Shown here: in pieces, positions 15,256 to 22,615 of the stretch
Layout: every line of letters starts with the position of its first letter
Numbering within the stretch: the stretch's first letter is position 1
From: Methylobacterium sp. J-026
GTDB taxonomy: Bacteria > Pseudomonadota > Alphaproteobacteria > Rhizobiales > Beijerinckiaceae
Direction of reading: 5' to 3'
Length of the DNA stretch: 32,529 bases
Assembly (NCBI RefSeq): GCF_022829585.1
Contig: NZ_JAKSYC010000282.1
Coordinates: 1-32,529 of the forward strand
Program-made: the position numbers and the translations under genes
The notes under the pieces: model-generated
Told to the model about the DNA's origin: nothing
The model's input: the letters and a program-made list of their open reading frames with translations, nothing else
Database searches by the model: none

Positions 15256-15578
15256 GGCGCGGCTTGTTCGACGTCCGAACAATGTTTGGATAAATGGAGA
15301 TCTTCCCGGGCGGGGTTTGATCCGTCCGGGGGGGCTCGCACGACCACTGGCATCCCTGCAACTAGACGCCGCGGTTTCAGCGGCTTCGCCCGGCAGGCGC
15401 GCTATGCCTCGACGGCGCTGACTCGTGCTGGTCGGCCTCTGCACTGGTTGGCTCGGCTGGCAGGGTATCCTACGGGGGCATACTGAGCATGCCGTTTCGC
15501 TGGGTTAGGCGCATGGACGATGACAGTCCGGCCTTTACTCGGCTTACGTCCGCTTACGGGTTAAGTCAGAGAAATGCG
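15256..15578. other. intergenic region before recombinase repeat
   Basis: These 323 bases separate the second GCG_CRPN gene from the repeat unit that carries the recombinase. A short open frame (15286-15486, ending GRPLHWLARLAGYPTGAY) looks possibly like a gene fragment but matches no family I know. CGGCTTACGTCCGCTTACGG near 15541-15559 looks like decayed intergenic repeat sequence. It is the left flank of the bracketed segment. Confidence 0.35.
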
Positions 15579-16020
15579 GGGCGACCGTGTTGGGTCGCCA
15601 GCGGAACGTCCGCATCTGCCTTCCGTCTCCAGAGCCTCGGTTCGGGTGTCTTCTCGCCTAGCCGGCATGGGCCGGCAAGGAGACAGACGATGGGACACTC
15701 CGCACACGATCCAGCCACGAAAGGGCGGCCGGCCTGGAACGCTGGCCGCAAGCTTGGCGCTAAGCGGGCCCTCAAACCTCAGCAGGTCTGGGCCATCCGG
15801 TTCTGGCTCGACCGCGAACGACGTTTACGCGACCGCGCGATGTTCGATCTTGCCATCGACAGCAAACTGCGCGGCTGCGACATCGTCAAGCTGAAGATCG
15901 GCGACCTCGTCAGCGGGGGGCGCGTCCGTAGCCGGGCCATCGTCATCCAGCGCAAGACCGGCCGACCGGTGCAGTTCGAATTGCTAGAACCCGCCCGTAC
16001 CAGCATCCTGGCCTGGCTGG
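15579..16020 (+). repeat. direct repeat, copy 1 (recombinase leader and gene 5' half)
   Basis: This copy aligns without gaps to 32088-32529, offset 16,509 bases. By eye there are 31 mismatches in 442 positions, about 93% identity. Homology begins near 15579 in non-coding leader, 111 bases before the recombinase ATG. The leader contains GCGGA-ACG-TCCGC (15601-15613), a short palindrome identical in both copies, which could be a recombinase or repressor site. The true right end of the repeat is unknown because copy 2 runs off the window. Confidence 0.9.
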
Positions 16021-16322
16021 AGGCCAGAGGCGGAACGCTCGACGACTATACCTTCCCGAGCAGGCTCGACAGCGTCACGCATATCAGCACCCGGCAGTAT
16101 GCGCGCCTGGTCGATGAGTGGGTCACAGGCATCGGGCTGCGCAGCGAGGACTACGGGACCCATTCCCTGCGCCGGACGAAGGCGTCGTTGATCTACAAGC
16201 GGACCGGCAACCTGCGTGCTGTCCAAATTCTGCTCGGACATACCAAGATCGAGAGCACGGTCAGGTACCTTGGTGTTGACGTCGAGGATGCACTGATCCT
16301 GGCCGAGGGGACTGAAATTTGA
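15690..16322 (+). CDS. short tyrosine recombinase / integrase, copy 1
   Basis: The 210-residue protein is a compact phage-integrase-family recombinase without the usual N-terminal arm-binding domain. The catalytic set is complete: Arg61 in SKLRGCD, Lys89 in QRKTGRP, His158 and Arg161 in THSLRRTKA, His184 in LLGHTKIEST and nucleophile Tyr193 in VRYLGVD. ATG 15690 follows AAGGAGA; the longer upstream frame runs through the conserved leader and is not protein-like. Such enzymes cut and rejoin DNA at short inverted sites and can integrate, excise or invert DNA. A near-identical gene begins at 32199 in the same orientation, and the two bracket an accessory segment. An IS630 element follows. Confidence 0.88.
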   Translation: MGHSAHDPATKGRPAWNAGRKLGAKRALKPQQVWAIRFWLDRERRLRDRAMFDLAIDSKLRGCDIVKLKIGDLVSGGRVRSRAIVIQRKTGRPVQFELLEPARTSILAWLEARGGTLDDYTFPSRLDSVTHISTRQYARLVDEWVTGIGLRSEDYGTHSLRRTKASLIYKRTGNLRAVQILLGHTKIESTVRYLGVDVEDALILAEGTEI

Positions 16323-16355
16323 GCGCTTGGCCCCTCGGCTCCAGTGTCGAGGGGC
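16302..16355 (+). terminator. overlapping hairpins at recombinase 3' end
   Basis: GCCGAGGGG (16302-16310) can pair with CCCCTCGGC (16331-16339). Alternatively, GCCCCTCG (16330-16337) can pair with CGAGGGGC (16348-16355). The two stems share the middle strand and exclude each other. The second lies just after the TGA at 16320-16322 and could act as a terminator, although it has no U-tract. The first covers the end of the coding region. Confidence 0.4.
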
Positions 16356-16574
16356 TTCAGAACCAGCCAGACAGCAGTGCGCCCAACTTAGTCATTCGCA
16401 GGTTGAGAACAACGCTTCTGAAGCGGACATCGTCCACAGCACCGGACAGGATGCCAGCATCACTGCCCTCGACGGAAGAACGGAAGTTGGTGGGATCTTG
16501 CCGAGGTAGCAGACTGGCGTCTGAAGCGGGGAAGCGAGCGATATGCCGTCAGGTCGGCTGGACGAGGATGCCTA

Positions 16575-16586
16575 GAGCTGCGCCCG
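16575..16586 (+). repeat. IS630 left terminal inverted repeat
   Basis: GAGCTGCGCCCG follows a TA and matches the right end, read in reverse complement, with two differences. Confidence 0.75.
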
Positions 16587-16634
16587 AGCGTGTTGGGACG
16601 ACCCGGGGTCTGAGACGTTGAGGGGTGAAGGAGG

Positions 16635-17602
16635 ATGCCGATGCCTTCACCGTTGTCCGTTGATCTACGCCAGCGTGTCGTCTCTGCCGTTTCGGAGGGA
16701 GCATCCTATCATCAGGCGGCAGCCCGGTTCGGCGTCAGCGTGTCCAGCGCCAGCCGCTGGTCAGAACAGTTCCGCCAGGAGGGGCAGCTCGCACCCAAGC
16801 CGTCGGGTGGCGATCACACCTCGCATCGTATCGAGGCGCAGGGCGAACTGATCCTAACGACTTACGAGGCGCGGCCCGCGATCTTCCTGCACGAGTTGCG
16901 CGACGACCTGGCGGAGCACGGCGTGCAGACCAGCACAAGCAGTCTGTCCCGCTTTTTCGCCCGGCACGGCATCACCCGTAAAAAGGGGCGATCCACGCTG
17001 CCGAGCAGGCACGCGAGGACGTAAGGGCGGCCCGCGAAGCTTGTTTCGAGAACCAGGACGCCCTCGATCCCGACAGACTGGTCTTCCTCGACGAGACCGC
17101 CGCGGCCACCAATATGGCGCGCCGCTACGGTCGGGCCCCGCGGGGCGAGCGGTACCGCCTCGCCGTCCCGCACGGACATTACAAGACCACCACCGTCACT
17201 GCCGCGCTGCGCAGCGATGGACTGTGTGCCACCGCCCTGTTCGATGGAGCTACCAACGGCACACGCTTCCGGGCCTACGTCATCGGCACACTCGTGCCCG
17301 CGCTCAAGCCCGGCGACACCGTCATCCTCGACAACCTGCAGGCTCACAAGGTGGCCGGTGTACGAGAGGCCATCGAGGCCGTGGGGGCGAGGCTGCTCTA
17401 CCTCCCGCCCTACAGCCCGGACTTCAATCCGATCGAGCAGATTTTCGCCAAGTTGAAAGGCCTGCTTCGAACTGCGGCGGCCCGCACTGTTCCAGACCTG
17501 TGGCACACCATCCGGCAGGCCTTCACTCGGTTCACGGCCGACGAGTGCCGCAACTGCATTGCTGCCGCAGGGTACGATAACGACTTGGCCGTCGCTACGT
17601 GA
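16635..17602 (+). CDS. IS630-family transposase, two frames joined by -1 frameshift
   Basis: The first frame (16635-17024) encodes a helix-turn-helix region of 129 residues (LRQRVVSAVSEGASYHQAAARFG, then RFFARHGITRKKG). The second, in the -1 frame and open through to 17602, encodes the DDE domain: LVFLDET (first Asp), VILDNLQAHK (second Asp) and NPIEQIFAKLK (Glu). The first catalytic Asp lies upstream of the only ATG of the second frame (17114), so a working enzyme of about 322 residues needs frameshifting. The heptamer A-AAG-GGG at 16982-16988 is a proper -1 slippery site exactly where the family reads KK..HAAEQ. The better start is ATG 16641, six bases after AAGGAGG. All catalytic residues are present, so the element may be active. 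Confidence 0.85.
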
Positions 17603-17603
17603 G

Positions 17604-17615
17604 CGGGCACGGCTC
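17604..17615 (-). repeat. IS630 right terminal inverted repeat
   Basis: CGGGCACGGCTC is followed by TA. Read in reverse complement it matches 10 of 12 bases of the left end. It begins two bases after the transposase stop codon. Confidence 0.75.
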
Positions 17616-17616
17616 T

Positions 17617-17877
17617 AGAATCTCCCGGCGCAGCCGCACGATCTCAGCCTGCATGGCCAGCCGCGTAGGGCGCCAAACTTACCCGGCGGCTCGTCAAGGA
17701 GCAGCAAGCGCGGCTCGTTAACAAGCGCCCGGGGCGAGAACTGCCCGCAGTGCCATGCCGTCGGAGAGTTGGTGCGGGTAGACTTCCGCGAAGCCGGAGA
17801 AGCCGGAGAAGCCGACAAGCGCGAGCGCGTGATCGACCCGAGCGGCAAAAGAGTGCCGGACGCCGTGGGCCTCATGT
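17617..17877 (-). pseudogene. decayed fragment of a NitT/TauT-type ABC ATPase
   Basis: The minus strand shows pieces of an ABC ATPase spread over different frames: HALALVGFSGF then YPHQLSDGMALRAVLA (a damaged LSGGM signature), then in a second frame RALVNEPRLLLLDEPPGKFGAL (Walker B), then in another frame TRLAMQAEIVRLRREIL. Walker A is missing and at least two frameshifts break it. A nine-base tandem duplication encodes the FSGFSGF stutter. The fragment ends exactly at the TA beside the IS630 right end. The sequence beyond the left IS end does not continue an ABC protein, so the fragment was already truncated or was rearranged. It cannot make a working subunit. Confidence 0.7.
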
Positions 17878-18056
17878 CGTGTTTGGCGCCATCATCCGGT
17901 GGAGGCCTACATTAGGCGATAGGAAAGGATACGGCGCTGTTCGTCCAAAAATTGGGCTAACTAGCCATAAATGTCGCTTCAAATGAAAATTATTTCCTCC
18001 TCATCCAAATTGTATTTCGTATATACAGGACAGGATCGATAATTAGATAGGTACAT
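17878..18056. promoter_or_regulatory. AT-rich leader of second transport operon
   Basis: This 179-base gap becomes strikingly A/T-rich from about 17930 to 18056, unlike the GC-rich genes on both sides, and ends at the start of a binding-protein gene. It almost certainly holds the operon promoter. GATAAT at 18038-18043 could serve as a -10 box, but no -35 box is correctly spaced, so I do not assign a start site. Confidence 0.4.
18011..18027. promoter_or_regulatory. palindrome TGTAT-N7-ATACA, candidate operator
   Basis: TGTAT (18011-18015) and ATACA (18023-18027) form an inverted repeat. The palindrome GTATATAC (18019-18026) overlaps its right arm. It lies 29 bases before the binding-protein ATG, where a bound repressor could block transcription. 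FCD-type GntR regulators often bind GTATAC-like palindromes, and such a regulator is encoded at 22616. The link is an inference; no second copy was seen before the regulator gene. Confidence 0.35.
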
Positions 18057-19169
18057 ATGCTTGTAAAAGCTCAATTTTGGATGCGCCGCAAGTCCCTGCC
18101 GCTGCTCCGAGCAGCTGCTGCGACGGTCGCCCTGAGTCTCTACCTCTCGGCGCCGGTGCATGCCATCGAAAGCGTCAAGGTCGGTCTCGCCATACCGCCG
18201 ACGGTCACCGACGGCAGTGTTCAGGCGATCGCCGACGAACTCGGGTTCTTCAAGCAGGATGATCTGGACGTCGCCTACGTGGTTCTTCCCGGGGCCGGCG
18301 CGTTGCTGCCGCAGTTGCTGCCGAAGACCATCACGATCGCCCTGCCGCTGCCCGAGACCCTGCTCGCCGCACACAAGGCCGGCGAGCCACCGCTGCCGGT
18401 CGCCTATTTCTACAATGCCGGACCCCGCAACACGCTCGAACTCGCCGTCCGGGCCGATTCCGATATCCGCAGCCTCGCCGACCTCAAGGGCAAGCGGATC
18501 GGCGTCGGCGCTCTGACCTGGGGCACGATCCCCCAGACGCGCGCTCTGATGCGCTCGGTCGGCCTCGAGCCGGGACGCGATGTCAGCATCGTGGCGGCCG
18601 GGGTGCTCGGGGCCGGCTTTCACGCGTTGCGGGAGGACCGGGTCCAGGCGCTCAACTTCAACAGCTCCTGGATCGACATCATGGAGGACCAGGGCATTCC
18701 GGCGCGCCGGCTGGCATATCCGCCCGTGTTCCGGCACATGGTCGTCAACGGGTTCCTCGCGCACCGGTCGACGCTGGAGCAGAATCCTTCGCTTCTCGAG
18801 CGCTTCGGGCGTGCCTGGACGAAGGCGCTCGCCGTCTGCGATCTGAACCCGAAAGCCTGCATCGAGGCGTTCTGGCGCAAGAATCCGTCCGTGGCGCCGC
18901 AGGCGGACCGCGACAAGGCCCTGGATGCGAGCACCAGGCTGCTCAGGCGGTGGATCGAGCCGGTGATGCGGGACGAGGCCGGTGCCGCCCGCGTGCCAGG
19001 TACCTTCGATCTCACGATCATCGCCGCCTATGTCCGTGAGATGCATCGCTACGGCGAGTTCGCGACGGCCGACCTGCCCTTGGACGCCTATTTCTCGAAC
19101 GCCCTCGTGCCGGGCTTCGCACGGTTCGACCGCGCGGCCCTCGAGGTGCAGGCGCGCGCGCTGCGATGA
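18057..19169 (+). CDS. ABC transporter substrate-binding protein, NMT1/TauA-like
   Basis: The 370-residue periplasmic receptor has a Sec signal at residues 1-36, with basic MRRKSLPLLR and cleavage after PVHA. The mature part is typical of NitT/TauT receptors: VKVGLAIPPTVTDGSVQAIADELGFF, then DLKGKRIGVGALTWG near 142-156 and NFNSSWIDIMEDQG. AGGT lies five bases before ATG 18057; a second ATG at 18081 would also leave the signal peptide intact. The 3' end overlaps the ATPase gene by four bases (ATGA). It delivers a small, unidentified ligand to the permease at 19938. The neighbouring amidase hints at an amide. Confidence 0.88.
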   Translation: MLVKAQFWMRRKSLPLLRAAAATVALSLYLSAPVHAIESVKVGLAIPPTVTDGSVQAIADELGFFKQDDLDVAYVVLPGAGALLPQLLPKTITIALPLPETLLAAHKAGEPPLPVAYFYNAGPRNTLELAVRADSDIRSLADLKGKRIGVGALTWGTIPQTRALMRSVGLEPGRDVSIVAAGVLGAGFHALREDRVQALNFNSSWIDIMEDQGIPARRLAYPPVFRHMVVNGFLAHRSTLEQNPSLLERFGRAWTKALAVCDLNPKACIEAFWRKNPSVAPQADRDKALDASTRLLRRWIEPVMRDEAGAARVPGTFDLTIIAAYVREMHRYGEFATADLPLDAYFSNALVPGFARFDRAALEVQARALR

Positions 19170-19941
19170 CGGCCGCCGACCATGTCCGCCTCGAGGCCGT
19201 CCGCTTCGCCTATGGCGGGTCCGCGGGAGCCCCTGTCCTCGAGAACCTGTCGCTGTCGGTGGAGGAGGGGGCCTTCGTGGCGATCCTCGGGCCGTCGGGC
19301 GGCGGCAAGTCTACGGTGCTGAAGCTCCTGTCCGGCCGCAGGGCGGGACCATCCGGATCGACGGCACGCCGGTGACCGGCCCGCGCCGGGACGTCGGCAT
19401 GGTGTTCCAGAAGCCGATGCTCCTGCCGTGGCGGAACGTGCGCGACAACGTCCTGCTGCCGGCCGGCTTCGCGCGTGCGGCCTCCGCGCGCGAGGTCGCG
19501 CGTGCCGACGCGTTGCTGGCGACCGTTGGCCTCTCCGAGAGCGTCAAACTCTATCCGGGCCAGCTCTCCGGCGGCATGGCGCAGCGGGTCGGGCTGGCCC
19601 GGATGCTCCTGCACGATCCGCGCCTCCTGCTGCTCGACGAGCCCTTCTCGGCCCTGGACGCGATGACCCGGGAGCACCTCTCCCTGGAGCTGCAACGGCT
19701 CTGGATGGAGGAGCGCCGCACGGCCCTGTTCGTCACCCACTCGATCCCCGAGGCGCTGTTCCTGGCCGACCGGGTCGTCGTGCTCGCGGGGCGGCCTGGC
19801 CGCATCCTCGCCGATATGCCGGTGCCCCTGCCGCGGCCGCGCACCCTCGAGACGCTTAGCGGCGCGCAGTTCGGGACCCTCACGCTCGAACTCCGTCGGT
19901 TGTTCGACGAGGCGGCCCGGCCCGGAGCCCGCGCCGCATGA
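19166..19941 (+). pseudogene. ABC transporter ATPase disrupted by frameshift
   Basis: The first part (ATG 19166 to TGA 19373-19375) encodes the ATPase N-terminus with intact Walker A GPSGGGKST, then reads out of frame. The rest continues in the -1 frame to 19941: GGTIRIDG, MVFQKPMLLPW, signature LSGGM, Walker B LLLLDEP and switch His in VTHSIPEA. Aligned to the two intact ATPases here, three residues plus one base are missing between LLSG and PQGG. That is a ten-base deletion at about 19335/19336. No slippery heptamer is present, so a loss-of-function mutation is more likely than programmed shifting. The intact ATPase at 23374 might substitute. An assembly error is possible but unlikely for ten bases. 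Confidence 0.8.
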
Positions 19942-20720
19942 CCCTCCTGCGCAACACCGTCCCGCCTCTGATCACGCTGGCCGTGGTACTGGCTCTCTGG
20001 GCCTACGTCACCGGACCGGGCGGGCTGCCGAGCTACCTGCTGCCGGATCCGGTCTCGGTCGGTCGGGCCCTGTGGACCGGGCTCGTCAGCGGCGAGTACG
20101 GGCCGCACATCCAGTTCACCCTGACCTCGACGCTCCTCGGCTACGCCATCGGCTCCGTCGCTGCCGTGATTGCGGGCGTCCTGGTGGCCGAGAGCCGGAC
20201 CTTCGAGCGCTTCGTCTTCCCCTACATCGTGGCGATCCAGGCGATGCCGAAGGTCGCGCTTGCACCGCTGATCCTCGTCTGGTTCGGCTTCGGGCTCGCC
20301 TCCAAGGTCGTGCTGGTCGCGCTGATCTGCTTCTTCCCGCTCTTCGTGAACACGATCGCGGGCATCCGCCGGACTGACCCCGAACTCATCGACATGGCCC
20401 GGTCGTTCTCCCGGCCGGCGTGGTGGATCTTCCTGCACGTGAAGCTTCCAGCGGCCGCCGGGGCGATCTGCGCGGGCCTCGAGATCGGGATCGTGCTGGC
20501 GCTGATCGGCGCGATCGTCGGCGAGTTCGTCGCGGCCGAGAAGGGGGTCGGCTACCTGATCGGCTCCGCGACGGTGAACATGAACGTCGCCGCCATGTTC
20601 GCGGGCGTTCTGTTGCTCGCTGGGTTTGGCATCGTGGGAAGCGCGCTCGTGCGCTTCGCCCAGAGACGGATCGTGTTCTGGGAACGGGCACCGGATCCAA
20701 CGCGAGGAGAGCGCGCATGA
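19938..20720 (+). CDS. ABC transporter permease, NitT/TauT type
   Basis: This 260-residue inner-membrane permease has about six hydrophobic segments (around 9-26, 64-85, 101-122, 126-143, 178-201 and 217-238). The ATPase docking loop reads DMARSFSRPAWW followed by HVKLPAAAG. ATG 19938 overlaps the ATPase stop as ATGA, and its own stop overlaps the amidase start in the same way. The gene is intact even though its ATPase partner is broken. It should form the channel for the ligand bound by the protein at 18057. Confidence 0.9.
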   Translation: MTLLRNTVPPLITLAVVLALWAYVTGPGGLPSYLLPDPVSVGRALWTGLVSGEYGPHIQFTLTSTLLGYAIGSVAAVIAGVLVAESRTFERFVFPYIVAIQAMPKVALAPLILVWFGFGLASKVVLVALICFFPLFVNTIAGIRRTDPELIDMARSFSRPAWWIFLHVKLPAAAGAICAGLEIGIVLALIGAIVGEFVAAEKGVGYLIGSATVNMNVAAMFAGVLLLAGFGIVGSALVRFAQRRIVFWERAPDPTRGERA

Positions 20721-22201
20721 GCCTGGATGCAGAGCTGCCGGAGGCGCTCGCCTTCGCGTCGGCCATCGAACTGGTGCGCCGCCTGAAGGCGCGGGCGTTC
20801 ACGGCGCGCGCGCTGCTCGAATTCCAGCTCGCGCGCGTGGCGCGGCTCAATCCCGAGATCAACGCGATCGTCTACACCGATCTTCCGGCCGCGCGGGACC
20901 GCGCCGACCAGGCCGACGCGGCTTTGGCCCGGGGCGAGGATTGGGGGCCGCTCCACGGGCTGCCAATGACCGTGAAGGAGACGAACAACGTCGCCGGCTG
21001 GCCGACCACGTACGGCGATCCCGCCCTGGCCGGGGCGATCCCGCTGCACGGCGCCGTCATCGTCGAGCGGCTGCTTGCGGCCGGCGCGATCATCTTCGGC
21101 AAGACCAACGTGCCGATCAACGCCCTCGACTGGCAGAGCTACAACGCGATCTACGGCACGACGCGCAATCCCTGGGATCTCGAACGCACACCGGGCGGCT
21201 CGTCCGGCGGGTCGAGCGCGGCTCTGGCCGCGGGGCTCGTGCCCCTCGAACTCGGGAGCGACGCCGGCGGCTCGATCCGCTTCCCGGCCCATTTCTGCGG
21301 GGTCTACGGCCACAAGCCGACCCCCGGCATCGTTCCCGTCGCCAGCAACGAGCGCGGGGCAAGCCTCCTCGACAACGACCTCGTGGTGAGCGGCCCGCTC
21401 GCCCGGACGGTGGCCGACCTCACCTGCGCGCTCGACGTCCTCGCAGGACCGGCGGGTCCAGCCGCCAAGGCCTGGCGCCTGGACCTCCCGGCGCCGCGGA
21501 CGACGCGCCTCGCCGAATTCCGGGTGGCCTACGTGACCGACTCGCCCGTCGCCGAGGTGGACGAGCCGGTCCGGGCCGCGATCCGGGCCCTGGCCGGGCG
21601 CCTCGCGGGCCTGGGCGCCCGGGTCACGGCCGACGCGCTTCCCTTCGACGATCACGCTGCGCACCACGCGACCTATCTTCAGCTGCTGCGCGGATCGGCG
21701 TCGGCCCGCCTCCCGCAGGCGGTCTTCGAGGAGGCCGTCCTGCGCCTCACGGAGCCGGGCACGAACGCGACGCCCTACGTAGCGCGGATGGCGCAGGCAC
21801 ACGCGCAGCGCCACCGCGACTGGATCCTCGCCGAGGAGCGCCGTGCCGCGCTGAAGCGGGACTGGGCAACCTTCTTCGAGCGCTACGACGTGCTCCTCGC
21901 CCCAGCCACGGTCTGCGCCGCCTTCCCGATCGACGAGGCGCGGCCGCGGGAGGAGCGCGTCCTACAGATCAACGGGCACGCGGTCGACTACAACGACCAG
22001 CTGTTCTGGGCCGGGCTGGCGACGCTGCCGTCCCTGCCGGCGACGGCGGTCCCAATCGGCTATGACGGCCATCTTCCGATCGGCATCCAGGTGATCGGGC
22101 CGCATCTCGAAGACCGGACGACGCTCGCTTTCGCGGCCGAACTCGAACGTCTGCATCCGTTCGCGCCGCCCCCGCTCTACGCGCCGTCCGCTGGCCCGTG
22201 A
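20717..22201 (+). CDS. amidase (amidase-signature family)
   Basis: The 494-residue cytoplasmic hydrolase splits a carboxamide to acid and ammonia or amine. The Ser-cisSer-Lys triad is visible: Lys87 in LPMTVKETNN, cis-Ser163 in PGGSSGGSS (159-167) and nucleophile Ser186 in GSDAGGSIRFPA. The length is normal for the family. The start is ATG 20717, overlapping the permease stop (ATGA); a longer frame upstream is permease sequence read out of frame. Co-transcription with an importer implies that the amide is taken up and cut here. The exact substrate cannot be read from sequence. The acid product is a plausible substrate for the acyl-CoA synthetase at 28301. Confidence 0.92.
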   Translation: MSLDAELPEALAFASAIELVRRLKARAFTARALLEFQLARVARLNPEINAIVYTDLPAARDRADQADAALARGEDWGPLHGLPMTVKETNNVAGWPTTYGDPALAGAIPLHGAVIVERLLAAGAIIFGKTNVPINALDWQSYNAIYGTTRNPWDLERTPGGSSGGSSAALAAGLVPLELGSDAGGSIRFPAHFCGVYGHKPTPGIVPVASNERGASLLDNDLVVSGPLARTVADLTCALDVLAGPAGPAAKAWRLDLPAPRTTRLAEFRVAYVTDSPVAEVDEPVRAAIRALAGRLAGLGARVTADALPFDDHAAHHATYLQLLRGSASARLPQAVFEEAVLRLTEPGTNATPYVARMAQAHAQRHRDWILAEERRAALKRDWATFFERYDVLLAPATVCAAFPIDEARPREERVLQINGHAVDYNDQLFWAGLATLPSLPATAVPIGYDGHLPIGIQVIGPHLEDRTTLAFAAELERLHPFAPPPLYAPSAGP

Positions 22202-22615
22202 CAGGGCAATCGAGTCGCGCGGCCGGCTGCCTGCACCCGTCCCTGTAGAAGCAGGAGCACGCTGCCGGTTTCGCGCGAGAGTTATCTGCTTCCGGACCGC
22301 TCAGCGCGAGCAGAAACTTCTGCCGACATCCGGCAGCAGGGCGTGAATCGATCAAACACGCGGCACGCGCCGCGACAGGCCGGCAAAGTCCTGGCACGAT
22401 CCATGCAGTCGTGGGATGCTCACCACGCTCGGTAAGCGTCTCATCCGCTCCCGGTTGATGCGTTCGCCGCGGCCGTCCTTGCGAGCGGTGTGAACAATCC
22501 AGAGGTCGTCGCGATCGTTGAGGTCGCGTGGCCCTGGGTCATGTCGCTGCGCTCGGGATGACGGCAGGAAATGCATCGAGCGATGCGCTCAAATGGGAAC
22601 CGTCTCAGGGGAACT
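22202..22615. other. intergenic region with hairpins and REP-like sequence
   Basis: This 414-base gap separates the amidase operon from the GntR-led operon. GCAGAA-AC-TTCTGC (22310-22323) and CTGCCG-ACATC-CGGCAG (22320-22336) are overlapping hairpins that could end the upstream transcript. Around 22530-22564 the minus strand reads GTCATCCCGAGCGCAGCGAC, a dispersed intergenic motif seen in many bacterial genomes. A 74-residue minus-strand frame here consists of that repeat and is not a gene. Confidence 0.4.

Larger units (their letters stand above)
16575..17615 (+). mobile_element. IS630-family insertion sequence, complete
   Basis: The element is about 1041 bases. The left end starts GAGCTGCGCCCG (16575-16586) and the right end finishes CGGGCACGGCTC (17604-17615). 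As inverted repeats these match at 10 of 12 positions. TA stands directly outside each end (16573-16574 and 17616-17617), as expected for IS630/Tc1-mariner elements that duplicate a TA target. The transposase gene fills the interior. The right junction cuts into a decayed ABC ATPase fragment. Confidence 0.85.

Noticed and set aside
19166..19941. Programmed frameshift in the ABC ATPase
   Set aside because: No slippery heptamer at the junction, and three residues are also missing relative to homologues. A deletion explains both observations.
20552..21814. 420-codon minus-strand frame across the permease and amidase genes
   Set aside because: It crosses two well-supported genes, has no recognisable domain and arises from high third-position GC.
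22352..22576. 74-codon minus-strand frame before the GntR gene (SSRAQRHDPG)
   Set aside because: It is the translation of a dispersed intergenic repeat (GTCATCCCGAGCG type), a common false gene call.
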